Part shown: positions 1 to 8,511 of the stretch, in pieces
How positions within the stretch are numbered: position 1 is the first letter of the stretch
Layout: each line of letters opens with the position of its first letter
Source of the DNA: Novosphingobium sp. PC22D
GTDB taxonomy: Bacteria; Pseudomonadota; Alphaproteobacteria; Sphingomonadales; Sphingomonadaceae
DNA length: 64,000 nucleotides
Assembly: GCF_002556635.1 (NCBI RefSeq)
Contig: NZ_MWMO01000013.1
Span: 60,001 to 124,000, forward strand
Reading direction: 5' to 3'
Notes under the pieces: generated by a model
Told to the model about the DNA's origin: nothing
What the model saw: the letters and a program-made list of their open reading frames with translations, nothing else
Database searches by the model: none
Program-made: the position numbers and the translations under genes

Positions 1-101
1 GTCCGCCCACCCGGATGGGCAACCGATTCGAACCATTCGCGGCCGTTCTCGCCTTCGGGGCCGTAATAAAGGATCTTTCCAGTAAGGAAGCGGCGGGTCA
101 T
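1..101 (-). CDS. 5' fragment of an unidentified gene leaving the left edge
   Basis: Reading leftwards from an ATG at 101, an open frame runs off the window edge and gives 33 residues starting MTRRFLTGKILYYGPEGENG. Codon use resembles the neighbours and AAGG lies close upstream of the ATG. It would be divergent from the MFS gene at 348. The fragment is too short for me to recognise a family. It could also be chance, since GC-rich frames stay open easily. Confidence 0.45.
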   Translation of the reverse strand, partial: MTRRFLTGKILYYGPEGENGREWFESVAHPGGR

Positions 102-347
102 CTGCCTTGTGTCTCCAATCGTGTCGGCGCTGGGGCTGCCTCGATGGCCATGGTTCGGGCCGCAGGCGGCTGGTGGCAAGGCGCGTGCCGGCGGGCGTCC
201 GCCTCGCGGACAATGCCGGGGCGTTGCGAACGGATGCTTTCCGCCCTCGAACCGAGAGGTGCGCCCGCTCGCTCGACCTATGACCGCCTGTCGGCAAAGT
301 GTGATCACGAAGTTGCATCGCACAAGCCGCCGGGGTGAGATGGCGCG
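102..347. promoter_or_regulatory. Divergent intergenic region
   Basis: These 246 bp separate the left-edge gene fragment (-) from the MFS operon (+) and should hold both promoters. I see no convincing -35/-10 pair, operator palindrome or small gene. Confidence 0.35.
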
Positions 348-1550
348 ATGACGAGCGCGCTGTCCTTAGCGGCCAGACGGGAATTCGCCGCGGGCTGGCC
401 TGCCGTGATCGCGGCCGCGGTCGCCATCTGCGTCGGCATGACCGGCATCGGCTTTTATTCGCTGGGCCTCTTCGTGAAACCCCTGCAAGACGAGTTCGGC
501 TGGAGCCGCGCGGCGGTATCGGGTGCGGCGACTTTCGAGCAGTTCGGCATTTTCCTGTCGGCGCCGATCGTCGGCAAGCTGGCGGATCGCTTCGGGGTGA
601 AGCCCATCGCGATCGCCAGCTATGTCGCGACGCCGCTTGCCTTCGTGGCGCTTTCGCGCGCGGGCCCCTCGATCTGGAGCTGGTATGCTCTCTGGCTGCT
701 GGTCTCGCTCGCCGGATGCGGAACGACGCCCGCGATCTGGGCGCGGGCGATCGCCACCCGCTTCGACGCCGGGCGCGGCCTTGCCCTGGGCCTGATGCTG
801 CTCGGCACGGGGGTCGCGGCGATCCTCGCGCCGGCGATCCTGGGCCCGGTGATCGTCGCCTACGGCTGGCGCACGGCGGTGCTGGCCATGGGCGCCGCGG
901 TGCTCGTGATCGGCTTGCCGGTCAGTCTGGCGATGGCGCGTGACGAGCCCCTCGCCGACGAGGGCCGGTCGGCACCGCGCGGGAATTTCGAAGTCAACCG
1001 GGCGACTCTCGTACTGGTGGCCGTCGCGATCGCCTTGGGGGCGATCGTTGCAGGACTGATCGTTCATCTCGTGCCACTCCTCGTCGATCGCGGTCTCGAT
1101 CCGGCCGAGGCCGCGGGGATGGCCGCCGGTCTCGGTCTTGCTGTGGTCCTGAGCCGGGTTATCGTCGGCTTCCTGTTCGACCGCTTTCACGCCCCCTACG
1201 TCGCGGCGTTCTTCCTCGCCTCGCCCGCCATCGCCTGTGTCGTCCTGCTCAGCGGCGGGCCGGTCTTTCTCGCGGCTTTGCTGCTGGGCGTCGCGGCCGG
1301 CGCGGAAGTGGACATGCTCGCCTATCTCACGGGCCGCTATGCGGCGATGCGCAACTACGGCGCGACGTACGGCCTGATCCTCGGGCTCTTCTCGTTCGGA
1401 GCCGGGTGCGGACCGCCCGCCTTCGGCTGGTCGGTCGATCTGACCGGTAACTACCAGTTCGTGCTTGTCCTTTCCGGGCTCGCGCTCACCGTGGTCGTCG
1501 TCGCGATCGCGACGCTGGGGCCCTACCGCACGCAAGTCGCGCGCGACTGA
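348..1550 (+). CDS. MFS transporter, first gene of a catabolic operon
   Basis: A 400-residue polytopic inner-membrane carrier with about 12 hydrophobic segments. The cytoplasmic loop after TM2 carries the MFS signature-like GKLADRFGVKP (about residues 76-86), and a second loop (FLFDRFHAPY) sits at the equivalent place in the C-terminal half. The N-terminal layout (F-x-x-GWP, then EFGWSR) matches the MFS gene at 10623, so the two are paralogues of the oxalate/formate-antiporter-like or monocarboxylate MFS type. An M24-like hydrolase, an isochorismatase-like protein and a TPP enzyme follow on the same strand, so it probably imports the organic acid or amide they process. The substrate is unknown. 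Confidence 0.85.
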   Translation: MTSALSLAARREFAAGWPAVIAAAVAICVGMTGIGFYSLGLFVKPLQDEFGWSRAAVSGAATFEQFGIFLSAPIVGKLADRFGVKPIAIASYVATPLAFVALSRAGPSIWSWYALWLLVSLAGCGTTPAIWARAIATRFDAGRGLALGLMLLGTGVAAILAPAILGPVIVAYGWRTAVLAMGAAVLVIGLPVSLAMARDEPLADEGRSAPRGNFEVNRATLVLVAVAIALGAIVAGLIVHLVPLLVDRGLDPAEAAGMAAGLGLAVVLSRVIVGFLFDRFHAPYVAAFFLASPAIACVVLLSGGPVFLAALLLGVAAGAEVDMLAYLTGRYAAMRNYGATYGLILGLFSFGAGCGPPAFGWSVDLTGNYQFVLVLSGLALTVVVVAIATLGPYRTQVARD

Positions 1551-1643
1551 TACTTGTCCGCTCCATGGTCAGTCAACCGGTGGAGCGGCGTCACTTCGGC
1601 CTCCTGTCCCTATCCAGGTCGATGCAAGACGCGAGGTGAGCCC

Positions 1644-2870
1644 ATGCAGATCCGCCCCCTGATGAACCGCGCGCGGGCGCAGGCCGTTTGCGAGCGCCTG
1701 GGTATCGACGCGCTGGTCCTGGCCGACCCGCTCAACATCTATCACGCCACGGGATTCTGGCCGCAGACCGCCGCGATGGGGCAACTCGGCACGTCGCTTG
1801 CCGTCGTTCCTGCCGACGCCTCGGCCCCGGTCATTCTCGTAACCTCGCAGTTTCTTTTCTATTTCTTCGACGTCACGCAGAACGGCGCGCCCGAGGGCGT
1901 GACCATTAGCCTGTTCACCGCGCCGGACGGAGCCGAGGACGTGGCGCCGCCGACCTACTTCGCGCGGGCCGAAGGGGGCGTTGCCGACCTCTATGAGCGG
2001 GCGACGCGCACCGCGACCGATGCGCACCTCGCACGGCGTCCCGCCTTCGCCGATGCGCGCCGCGCGCTGCGCGATGCGGTGGACTCGCTGGGCGATGCCA
2101 AAGTGCTCGCGGTCGACGGCGACGTTGCTTCTTTCCTGCTGGGCGATGGCGTCTCCACGGTCGCCGCCGAGCCCGCCCTGCGCGCCGTGCGCATGGTGAA
2201 GTCGTCCGCCGAGATCGAGCTGATGCGCCGGGCCGCGCGGCTCAACGCCGAGGCCGCGCGCGAGGCGCTTGCGTCGGTCGGACCCGGTGACAGCTACCAG
2301 GACCTGCAACGCGCGTTCTTCGCCAGGGTCGGCGAAAAGGGCGGCATCCCTTCGTTCATCCAGATCGACAGCCGCGCCTATGCAGGCCGCGAAGGGAAGA
2401 TCACCGAGGGCCGCGCGTTCCTCATCGACGCGGTGAGCGCTTACGAGCGCTATCACGGCGACTACGGGCGCACGGTCATCGTCGGCGATCCGCATCCCGC
2501 GCTCATGCGCGCGCTCGACGCGGCCATGGCGGCCAACCGGGCGGTTTCGGAAAATCTCGGCCCTGACATGCGTTACAGTGACGTCATGACGATCGGCCGC
2601 GACGCCATCGCGGCGCTGGGGATCGAGGCTTACACGCCGTCCTCGCCGCATAGCGTCGGTCTCTTCCACACCGACGAAGCCTTCGAGGGTGACTCCCCGA
2701 TTTTCGCCAAGGCCGATCACATGATCGAACCCGGCATGGTCCTGAGCGTCGATTGTCCGATTCTTCTGACCGATATCGGCGGGTCGGTCCATCTCGAGGA
2801 CCTCTGGCTCATCACCGAAGGCGGTTGCGAGCCGCTCAATGACATCTCCGAACCCTATATCAAGCTGTAA
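1644..2870 (+). CDS. M24-family (creatinase / Xaa-Pro peptidase-like) metallohydrolase
   Basis: A 408-residue protein with a creatinase-type N-terminal domain (about 1-180) and a pita-bread catalytic domain (about 185-400). By family pattern the metal ligands are D262, D273 (in YHGDYGRT), H336 (PHSVGL), D370 (LSVDCP) and E385 (HLEDLW). Position 370 is normally Glu, so this Asp is a conservative departure. The start at 1644 is chosen because GAGGTGAG lies just upstream and the creatinase fold begins there; in-frame codons from 1554 give a poor N-terminus. It lies 8 bp before the next gene. In this catabolic setting it may act on a small amide or guanidino-like substrate rather than on proline peptides. 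Confidence 0.8.
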   Translation: MQIRPLMNRARAQAVCERLGIDALVLADPLNIYHATGFWPQTAAMGQLGTSLAVVPADASAPVILVTSQFLFYFFDVTQNGAPEGVTISLFTAPDGAEDVAPPTYFARAEGGVADLYERATRTATDAHLARRPAFADARRALRDAVDSLGDAKVLAVDGDVASFLLGDGVSTVAAEPALRAVRMVKSSAEIELMRRAARLNAEAAREALASVGPGDSYQDLQRAFFARVGEKGGIPSFIQIDSRAYAGREGKITEGRAFLIDAVSAYERYHGDYGRTVIVGDPHPALMRALDAAMAANRAVSENLGPDMRYSDVMTIGRDAIAALGIEAYTPSSPHSVGLFHTDEAFEGDSPIFAKADHMIEPGMVLSVDCPILLTDIGGSVHLEDLWLITEGGCEPLNDISEPYIKL

Positions 2871-2878
2871 GGACATCC

Positions 2879-3442
2879 ATGTCTTCGCTCTATCTCGTGC
2901 TCGACCTCATCAATGACCTCGTCACCGGCGAAGGCGCGCTGGTGAAGGAAATCGAACGCCGCGCGGTTCTCGCCCGCTCCGCCGATGCGATCGCGAAGGC
3001 CCGTGCCGCCGGCGTTCCGGTCGGCTATGTCCGCGTCGGATTCTCGGGCACGCGCGAGGCGCCGCGCTGTTCGCCGCTGCTCAAGCCGCTCCACGATGCG
3101 GGCTATCTCCGGCTCGGCACCACGGGCACCGAAGTCCACCCCATGGTCGCGCCGCGGCCTGGCGACCTCGACATCGTCAAGCATCGCGTCGGGGCCTTCT
3201 GGGGCACCGCGCTCGACCTGATCCTTCGCGCCAAGGGTATCGACAAGCTGTACGTCTCGGGCGTTTCAACCACCTATGCGGTTTCCTCGACCGTGCGCGA
3301 GGCGCACGACCGCGACCTCGAGATCGTGCTGCTCGAGGATTGCTGCGCGGCGGGCAGCCAGGACGAGCACGACGGCGTGATAGAGGCACTTCGCGCGCTC
3401 AGCGGCACGATCACGACCAGCGACAGCGTGGAGTTCGCCTGA
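2879..3442 (+). CDS. Isochorismatase-fold protein lacking the catalytic cysteine
   Basis: A 187-residue cysteine-hydrolase/isochorismatase-superfamily protein. Asp9 (LVLDLIND) and Lys101 (IVKHRVGAFWG) of the D-K-C triad are present. The nucleophile segment reads SGVSTTYAVSST, so Ala134 stands where amidases of this family have Cys (compare STNVCVETT in the protein at 18250). Family knowledge: enol-ether hydrolases such as EntB and PhzD also lack Cys there, having Gly. This protein may therefore do non-amidase chemistry or be inactive. It is tightly coupled to the M24 gene before it and the TPP enzyme after it (3-bp gap). Confidence 0.85.
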   Translation: MSSLYLVLDLINDLVTGEGALVKEIERRAVLARSADAIAKARAAGVPVGYVRVGFSGTREAPRCSPLLKPLHDAGYLRLGTTGTEVHPMVAPRPGDLDIVKHRVGAFWGTALDLILRAKGIDKLYVSGVSTTYAVSSTVREAHDRDLEIVLLEDCCAAGSQDEHDGVIEALRALSGTITTSDSVEFA

Positions 3443-3445
3443 ATC

Positions 3446-5143
3446 ATGACACGTTCGATGACCGGAGGCGCGCTGCTTGCCGAGATGCTGGGCGAGGCCG
3501 GGGTCGGCACCGTCTTCGCGCTGGGCGGGGCGGGGCATACCCATTTCCTCCTGCCGCTGGAGGATCGCGGCGTCTCGATCATCGGCGTGCGCCATGAAAG
3601 CAGCGCGGTCGGCGCCGCCGACGGCTATGCGCGCGCGACGGGCAAGCTCGGTGTCGCGGCGATCATCGCCGAGCAGGGCCTCGCCAATGCCATGACCGCG
3701 ATTCAGTGCGCCTACATGTACGGTTCTCCCGTGGTCGTCGTGGTGACGCGCTGGATCGACGGCTGGATAGAGGCGGCGGGCGAAGTCCCGGTCGATCTGC
3801 ACGCGACCTTGCAGCCTATCACCAAGTGGGCGCGCACGGTGCCGTCGCGCAGGGACCTCGGCGAGTACATGCGCACCGCCATGCGGATCGCGCAGAGCGG
3901 GCGCCCGGGGCCGGTCGTGCTGACCGTGCCGCAAGACTACATGGCGATGGCCGAGGAGCAGCGCGGGCCGCTTCCGGTCCCTGCGCTGCCCATGGCTCCG
4001 GCGGCCTCGGACGAGGCGATCGAAGCGATCGCGGCAATGCTCGCCGAGGTGCAACGTCCGGCGCTGGTGGTCGATTCCGGATGCACCGGCGATCATGCCG
4101 CCGCCGCTCTTGAGCGTTTGTCGCGCGAGTTCGGTTTGCCGGTCTTCTCCTACGGCGGCGCGCGCGGCCTCGTCCCCGAAAACGATTCCGCGGGCGTCTA
4201 TCCCTGGGCCTATGCACAAGTCGCGCTGCCGGCCAGCGACGGCCTGGTGATCGCGGGCGCGCGGCTCAACATGTGGTTCGGCTTCGGGCGCGAGCCGCGC
4301 TTTCCGGCGAGCCTCAGGATCGCGCAGATCGACGCGGATTCCGAAGCGATCGCCCGTAACCGCGAGGTCGCGCTTGGCGTTGTCGGCGATCCCGGCCTCG
4401 CGCTGGCGCAACTCGCCGAGGTGCTGGCCGCGAAAGGGCTGGGCTGGTCGCGCACCTGGCTCGACGATGCGCTCGCCGAACGCCGCGAGGCGGTCGCCGC
4501 GCTGACGTCGGGCGAGGCGATCCATGGGCTCGATCTCGCGCGCGCTGTCGAACGCCACCGCCCGCGCGAGGGCTGCATGGCCGGCGACGGCGCCGACGTG
4601 CTCAACTGGAGTTATGGGGCGATCCGTATAGCCCGGCCGCGCGGCTATATGGACCATCATCCGATGGGCTCGATGGGCACCGGCTTCATCCTCGGCATCG
4701 GCGCCGCCGCCGCCGAGCTGGAAGCGGCGCGCGCCGAGGGCAGGGCGGCGGTTCCCGTCACCTTGCTGACCGGCGACGGCGCCTTCGGCTTTTACCTTGC
4801 CGAGCTGGAGACGCTGGCGCGCCACGCCTTGCCGATGCGCATCGTCGTGGGCAACGACGCGCAGTGGGGCACCGAGTACCACGGGCAGAAGATCGTCACC
4901 GGACGCCACGCCAACACGCGGCTCTCGGCGGCGCGTTTCGCATTGGTGGCGCAGGGGCTGGGCGTGGCGTCGGCGGAAACCTCGGCCCCCGAGACGCTCG
5001 ACACGGTCATGCAGGACTTTTTCAACGGCCCCGCCCCGGCCTTGCTCGACGTGACGATCGACCCCGAGGCGGGCTTTGCGCTCAAGGCCGACCCGCGCGT
5101 GTCCTTCCTCGTCTTCCGCGACCTTGCGGCACCGGAAGGCTGA
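3446..5143 (+). CDS. Thiamine-pyrophosphate-dependent enzyme (acetolactate synthase/decarboxylase family)
   Basis: A 565-residue enzyme with the three-domain POX/AHAS layout: PYR domain (about 5-170) with the cofactor-activating Glu51 in VRHESSA, central domain (about 190-325), and PP domain with the TPP/Mg motif starting GDGAF (about residue 443) and ending near VVGNDAQWG. It is of typical length for catalytic subunits, and no small regulatory subunit follows. Possible roles are decarboxylation or carboligation of a 2-oxo acid, or a ThDP-dependent C-C hydrolase. It is the last gene of the first operon and converges with the LLM monooxygenase. Confidence 0.88.
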   Translation: MTRSMTGGALLAEMLGEAGVGTVFALGGAGHTHFLLPLEDRGVSIIGVRHESSAVGAADGYARATGKLGVAAIIAEQGLANAMTAIQCAYMYGSPVVVVVTRWIDGWIEAAGEVPVDLHATLQPITKWARTVPSRRDLGEYMRTAMRIAQSGRPGPVVLTVPQDYMAMAEEQRGPLPVPALPMAPAASDEAIEAIAAMLAEVQRPALVVDSGCTGDHAAAALERLSREFGLPVFSYGGARGLVPENDSAGVYPWAYAQVALPASDGLVIAGARLNMWFGFGREPRFPASLRIAQIDADSEAIARNREVALGVVGDPGLALAQLAEVLAAKGLGWSRTWLDDALAERREAVAALTSGEAIHGLDLARAVERHRPREGCMAGDGADVLNWSYGAIRIARPRGYMDHHPMGSMGTGFILGIGAAAAELEAARAEGRAAVPVTLLTGDGAFGFYLAELETLARHALPMRIVVGNDAQWGTEYHGQKIVTGRHANTRLSAARFALVAQGLGVASAETSAPETLDTVMQDFFNGPAPALLDVTIDPEAGFALKADPRVSFLVFRDLAAPEG

Positions 5144-5164
5144 GGCGGGCGGGCCGGCCCCAGC

Positions 5165-6484
5165 TCAGCCCAGGCCCGGCCGCGACAGCCCCAGGGTCTC
5201 GCGCAGCGTCTTGCCTTCATAGCCCTCGCGGTAGATCCCGCGCTTCTGCAGCAGCGGGACCACGCCTTCGGCGATGTCGGCATAGCCGTCCGGATTGGTG
5301 AGCGTCATCAGGTTGAAGCCGTCGATGACGCCGGCCTCGAACCACTCGGCCATGCGGTCGGCGATCTGTTCGGGAGTGCCGACCAGCTCGAACTGGCGCC
5401 AGTGGTTGCCGAACGACGTGCACAGCTGGCGGATCGAGAGGCGGCGTCCGTCCTCCTCGAGCACCACGCCCATCGACCCGGCCGCCTCGCGGACATCCGG
5501 GGTGTCGGGCGGCGGCGCGTCGAACTCCATCGGCATGAGGTCGATCGAGGGGAGGAACGGCTGGAGGAAGCGCTTGGCGGTGGTTTCGTCCACCGAATCG
5601 CGCGCGTCCGTGATCTTGCGCCGGGCCTCCTCCTCGGTGCCGCCGACCACGACGAAGACACCGGGCATGAACAGCAGCTCGTCGGGATCGCGTCCGGCCT
5701 TCGCGGCGCGGGCGCGCACGTCGGCGCGCAGCGCCCGGTTGCCCTCGACGGAGTGCTTGTTGTTGAAGATCAGGTCCGCGGTGCGCGCGGCGAGGTTCAG
5801 CCCGTCTTCCGACTGGCCCGCCTGGCACAGCACCGGATGCCCCTGGGGCGGTCGGGGGACGTTGAGCGGCCCTTCCACGCGGAACTGCGCGCCGGCGTGG
5901 TTGAGCGGATGCATCTTGCTCGCGTCGTAGAATGCGCCCGTCTGCTTGTCGCGGACGAAGGCGTCGTCGTCCCAACTGTCCCACAGGCCCTTGACGACAT
6001 CGACGAACTCGTTGGCGCGCACGTAGCGGTCGGCGCTCTTGATCTCGTCGAGCAGGCCGAAGTTCGCGGCCTCGGATGGCGACTTCGAGGTGACCACGTT
6101 CCAGCCCGCGCGCCCGCCGCTCAGATGATCGAGCGAGGCGAACATGCGCGCGACGTGGAACGGGTGGTTGTAGGTGGTCGAGGCCGTGGCCATGAGCCCG
6201 ATATGCTCGGTCACTGCGGCGAGCGCGGAAAGCAGGGTGAAGGGTTCGAAGCACACCGCATTGCCGATCCGGTCGGCGGCGGCCATGCCGGTCAGCCAGT
6301 GGTTGATGGCGACGTTGTCGGCAATGAACAGCGCGTCAAACAGGCCCTCTTCCGCGGTTCGAGCGACCCGCTTGTACCACTCGAAGTCGAGATAGCCCTC
6401 GGTCGTCGATCCGGCGATGCGCCAGGCGAGCGGGCCGCCGTGCGGAAAGACGCAGAAGTGCAGTTTCTTTTTGTCGGCTGGCAT
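5165..6484 (-). CDS. LLM-class flavin-dependent monooxygenase (NtaA/SnaA/DszA type)
   Basis: About 439 residues of the bacterial-luciferase-like TIM barrel. The segment around residues 75-135 carries the subgroup hallmark: FEPFTLLSALAA, then TEHIGL, NHPFHVARMFASLDHLSGGR and GWNVVTS. Known members are FMNH2-dependent two-component monooxygenases for nitrilotriacetate, sulfones or pristinamycin, and need a separate flavin reductase. No reductase gene is visible nearby. I start at the ATG at 6484 (MPADKKKLHF); an in-frame ATG at 6520 is possible and neither has a strong RBS. It is transcribed alone, divergently from the VOC gene. Confidence 0.85.
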   Translation of the reverse strand: MPADKKKLHFCVFPHGGPLAWRIAGSTTEGYLDFEWYKRVARTAEEGLFDALFIADNVAINHWLTGMAAADRIGNAVCFEPFTLLSALAAVTEHIGLMATASTTYNHPFHVARMFASLDHLSGGRAGWNVVTSKSPSEAANFGLLDEIKSADRYVRANEFVDVVKGLWDSWDDDAFVRDKQTGAFYDASKMHPLNHAGAQFRVEGPLNVPRPPQGHPVLCQAGQSEDGLNLAARTADLIFNNKHSVEGNRALRADVRARAAKAGRDPDELLFMPGVFVVVGGTEEEARRKITDARDSVDETTAKRFLQPFLPSIDLMPMEFDAPPPDTPDVREAAGSMGVVLEEDGRRLSIRQLCTSFGNHWRQFELVGTPEQIADRMAEWFEAGVIDGFNLMTLTNPDGYADIAEGVVPLLQKRGIYREGYEGKTLRETLGLSRPGLG

Positions 6485-6660
6485 GGACGGGTCCCGGAAT
6501 CTGACTGAAGGCTTGGCCATGCGAAGGTGCATTTTGGTGGCTTGCAGTAACAGTCCGCGTGCGCGCGTCCTCACCTGTCGGACATCCCGGCCGATCCGCT
6601 ACGGTGGCGGGCCGCGCTCGGTATGCTCGCGCCAGACACCGGGCAAGGAGCGAATACCCG
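6485..6660. promoter_or_regulatory. Divergent promoter region, LLM monooxygenase / VOC protein
   Basis: 176 bp between two divergent start codons. GGAG at about 6646 is the likely RBS of the VOC gene. I see no clear operator repeat. Confidence 0.35.
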
Positions 6661-7623
6661 ATGGAAGCCTACCCGATCCAGGAAGCGGTCTTCAGTACGT
6701 TCGACATCGCGAGACTGGCCGAGCCGCTCAGCGAGGTCTGTGGCTACGAATGGTGGCCGCTCGACGACGCGCCGCCCGAGCAATTCGCCGCGTGGCGAGT
6801 TTCCGAAGGATGTGAGCGGATCGAGCAGGCGCTTATGGTGCCCCCGGGCTCGGAAGGCGGGCGCGGCGCGATCCGGCTCGTGCGCTTCCATGGCTGCGAC
6901 CAGCAGGTGATGCGTTCGAGCCAGCGCACCTGGGACACCGGCGGGATCTTCGATGTCGACATGTTCTCCGCCGATGTCGACCGGATCTATCGCGGCCTGC
7001 AGCGCTTCGGCTGGACCGCCTTCGGCGAACCGGTCGACTACAGCGAGGCGCATTTCTCGGTGCGGCAGGTCGTCGCCATCGGCCCGGAGGGTCTCGTTCT
7101 GGCGATCATCCAGCGCTATTCGCCCGAGGTTCCGGGGCTGAGCCCGGACGGCAAGCTCTCGCCGGTCTTCAATTCCACCCAGATGGTCGCCGACTTCGAC
7201 GGCGCGATGGCCTTCTACCGCGAAATCCTCGGCTGGGACGAGCGGCTCGACTTTACGGTCGAGAACGTCGCCGAACCGGGCGCGGACGTGCTCGGCCTGC
7301 CGATGCCGCAGGCGATCGCCGCGCCGCGCCGCATTGCCATGGTCAACCCACCCGGATCGCCGGAAGGCGGTGTCGAACTGATCCACAATGCCGCGATGAG
7401 CGGGCGCCGCTGCGACGACGCCTGCGTCGCGCCCAACGCGGGCATCCTCTCGCTGCGCTTCGAAGTCGACGACGCAAGGCGCTACGCCGGCGAGATCGCG
7501 GCGCGCGGCGGCGGCCTCTACGCAGAGCCGATCGACCTCGAGATCGCTCCTTACGGGGCCGCCACCGTGTTCGCGGTACGCTCGCCGGAAGGCGCGATCA
7601 TCGAGTTCTATTCGCGCCGATAG
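6661..7623 (+). CDS. Two-domain VOC (glyoxalase/extradiol dioxygenase fold) protein
   Basis: A 320-residue protein made of two vicinal-oxygen-chelate modules. The N-terminal half (about 1-155) starts FSTFDIARLAEPL and the C-terminal half (about 165-320) carries NSTQMVADFDGAMAFYREILGW, a typical VOC start, and ends SPEGAIIEFYSRR. Such proteins include glyoxalases, ring-cleavage dioxygenases, dehydrochlorinases and non-catalytic binding proteins. I cannot assign a full metal-ligand set by eye. ATG at 6661 follows the GGAG of caaggagcgaatacccg. It converges with the IclR gene one base away. Confidence 0.75.
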   Translation: MEAYPIQEAVFSTFDIARLAEPLSEVCGYEWWPLDDAPPEQFAAWRVSEGCERIEQALMVPPGSEGGRGAIRLVRFHGCDQQVMRSSQRTWDTGGIFDVDMFSADVDRIYRGLQRFGWTAFGEPVDYSEAHFSVRQVVAIGPEGLVLAIIQRYSPEVPGLSPDGKLSPVFNSTQMVADFDGAMAFYREILGWDERLDFTVENVAEPGADVLGLPMPQAIAAPRRIAMVNPPGSPEGGVELIHNAAMSGRRCDDACVAPNAGILSLRFEVDDARRYAGEIAARGGGLYAEPIDLEIAPYGAATVFAVRSPEGAIIEFYSRR

Positions 7624-7624
7624 G

Positions 7625-8404
7625 TCAGGCGGCGGGCCAGCTCACCGCGTCGCTGATGGCCGTGGCGTTGTCCTGAAGCTCTTGCAGATAGCGCTCGATC
7701 GCGACGTCCTGCGACATGGCGCTGGCAAAGAAAATCAAGGTCAGGGCGGCCTCGAATGTCCCCCGCCGGAAGATCGGGACCGAGATCGCGGAGGTGCGCC
7801 CCGGGGTGAGATTGTAGCGCCCCCAGGCCTTCACCGCATAGCCGCGCTCGCGGATTCTCGCGAGCGCGGCATCGCTCGGCAGGTGCGCGAGCGCATCCTC
7901 GCTCCCTTCGTTCTCCTGCAGCCAATGGACGATCTCCTCGAAGACTTCGTCCGAGGAGAGGGCGAGGCACAAGTGCCCCGACGCGGATTCGACCAGCGGG
8001 AAGGTGAAGCCGGGCGGGTAGTGCTCGAAAGTCAGCGTGGTCTGCGCGTGGGTCGAATCGCGCAGCACCATGTTCATGCCCACCGGGCTGGCGATCGAGA
8101 CTGGCCAGCCCATCGACTGGGTCATCTTCTCGAGATAGGGGCGCGCGATCGCCACGAGCTGGTTGTGCGGCCGGTAGCCGACCGACAGTTCCTGAACGAG
8201 CGCGGTCGGCCGGTAGTATTTGCGCGAGGGCTCACGCTCGATCAGGCCTTCGTAGATCAGCGTCTGCACGAGGCGGTAGGCCGTCGGGTAGGAAAGCCCG
8301 CTGGCGCGCGCGATCGACATCATGTTCATCGACCCGTGCCGGTTGATCGCGCGCAGGACGGTGACCGCGCGCGTCACGGTGCGGATCGGGATCTTATCGT
8401 CCAT
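7625..8404 (-). CDS. IclR-family transcriptional regulator
   Basis: A 259-residue regulator with an N-terminal winged helix-turn-helix (about 5-65, including SYPTAYRLVQTLIYEGLIERE) and a C-terminal IclR effector domain (about 75-250, with FEHYPPGFTFPLVESASGHL). It resembles the IclR proteins at 27668 and 60174, so the three are likely paralogues. Its position, 107 bp downstream of the FAD monooxygenase/isomerase-like pair and next to the VOC gene, suggests local pathway control. Effector unknown. Confidence 0.9.
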   Translation of the reverse strand: MDDKIPIRTVTRAVTVLRAINRHGSMNMMSIARASGLSYPTAYRLVQTLIYEGLIEREPSRKYYRPTALVQELSVGYRPHNQLVAIARPYLEKMTQSMGWPVSIASPVGMNMVLRDSTHAQTTLTFEHYPPGFTFPLVESASGHLCLALSSDEVFEEIVHWLQENEGSEDALAHLPSDAALARIRERGYAVKAWGRYNLTPGRTSAISVPIFRRGTFEAALTLIFFASAMSQDVAIERYLQELQDNATAISDAVSWPAA

Positions 8405-8511
8405 CGCTTTCCCGAGTCGGCAAGGCGTAAGGCGTTGCGAAGAGGGCAGACTGCCTCAAGGGCAAGCCGTCTGTCCAGCCGGGCACCGCAAGGGGATGGC
8501 GTGCCTTGCGG

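Noticed and set aside
366..1535. A long antisense frame inside the first MFS gene (and similar ones opposite 1644, 3446, 5165 and others)
   Set aside because: All are rich in Arg/Gly/Asp with no domain, and the opposite strand encodes a convincing protein with RBS.
8447..8473. A short cagac/gtctg inverted repeat upstream of the IclR gene at 8404
   Set aside because: Five-base arms only, and no match to the palindrome at 60069; too weak to call an operator.
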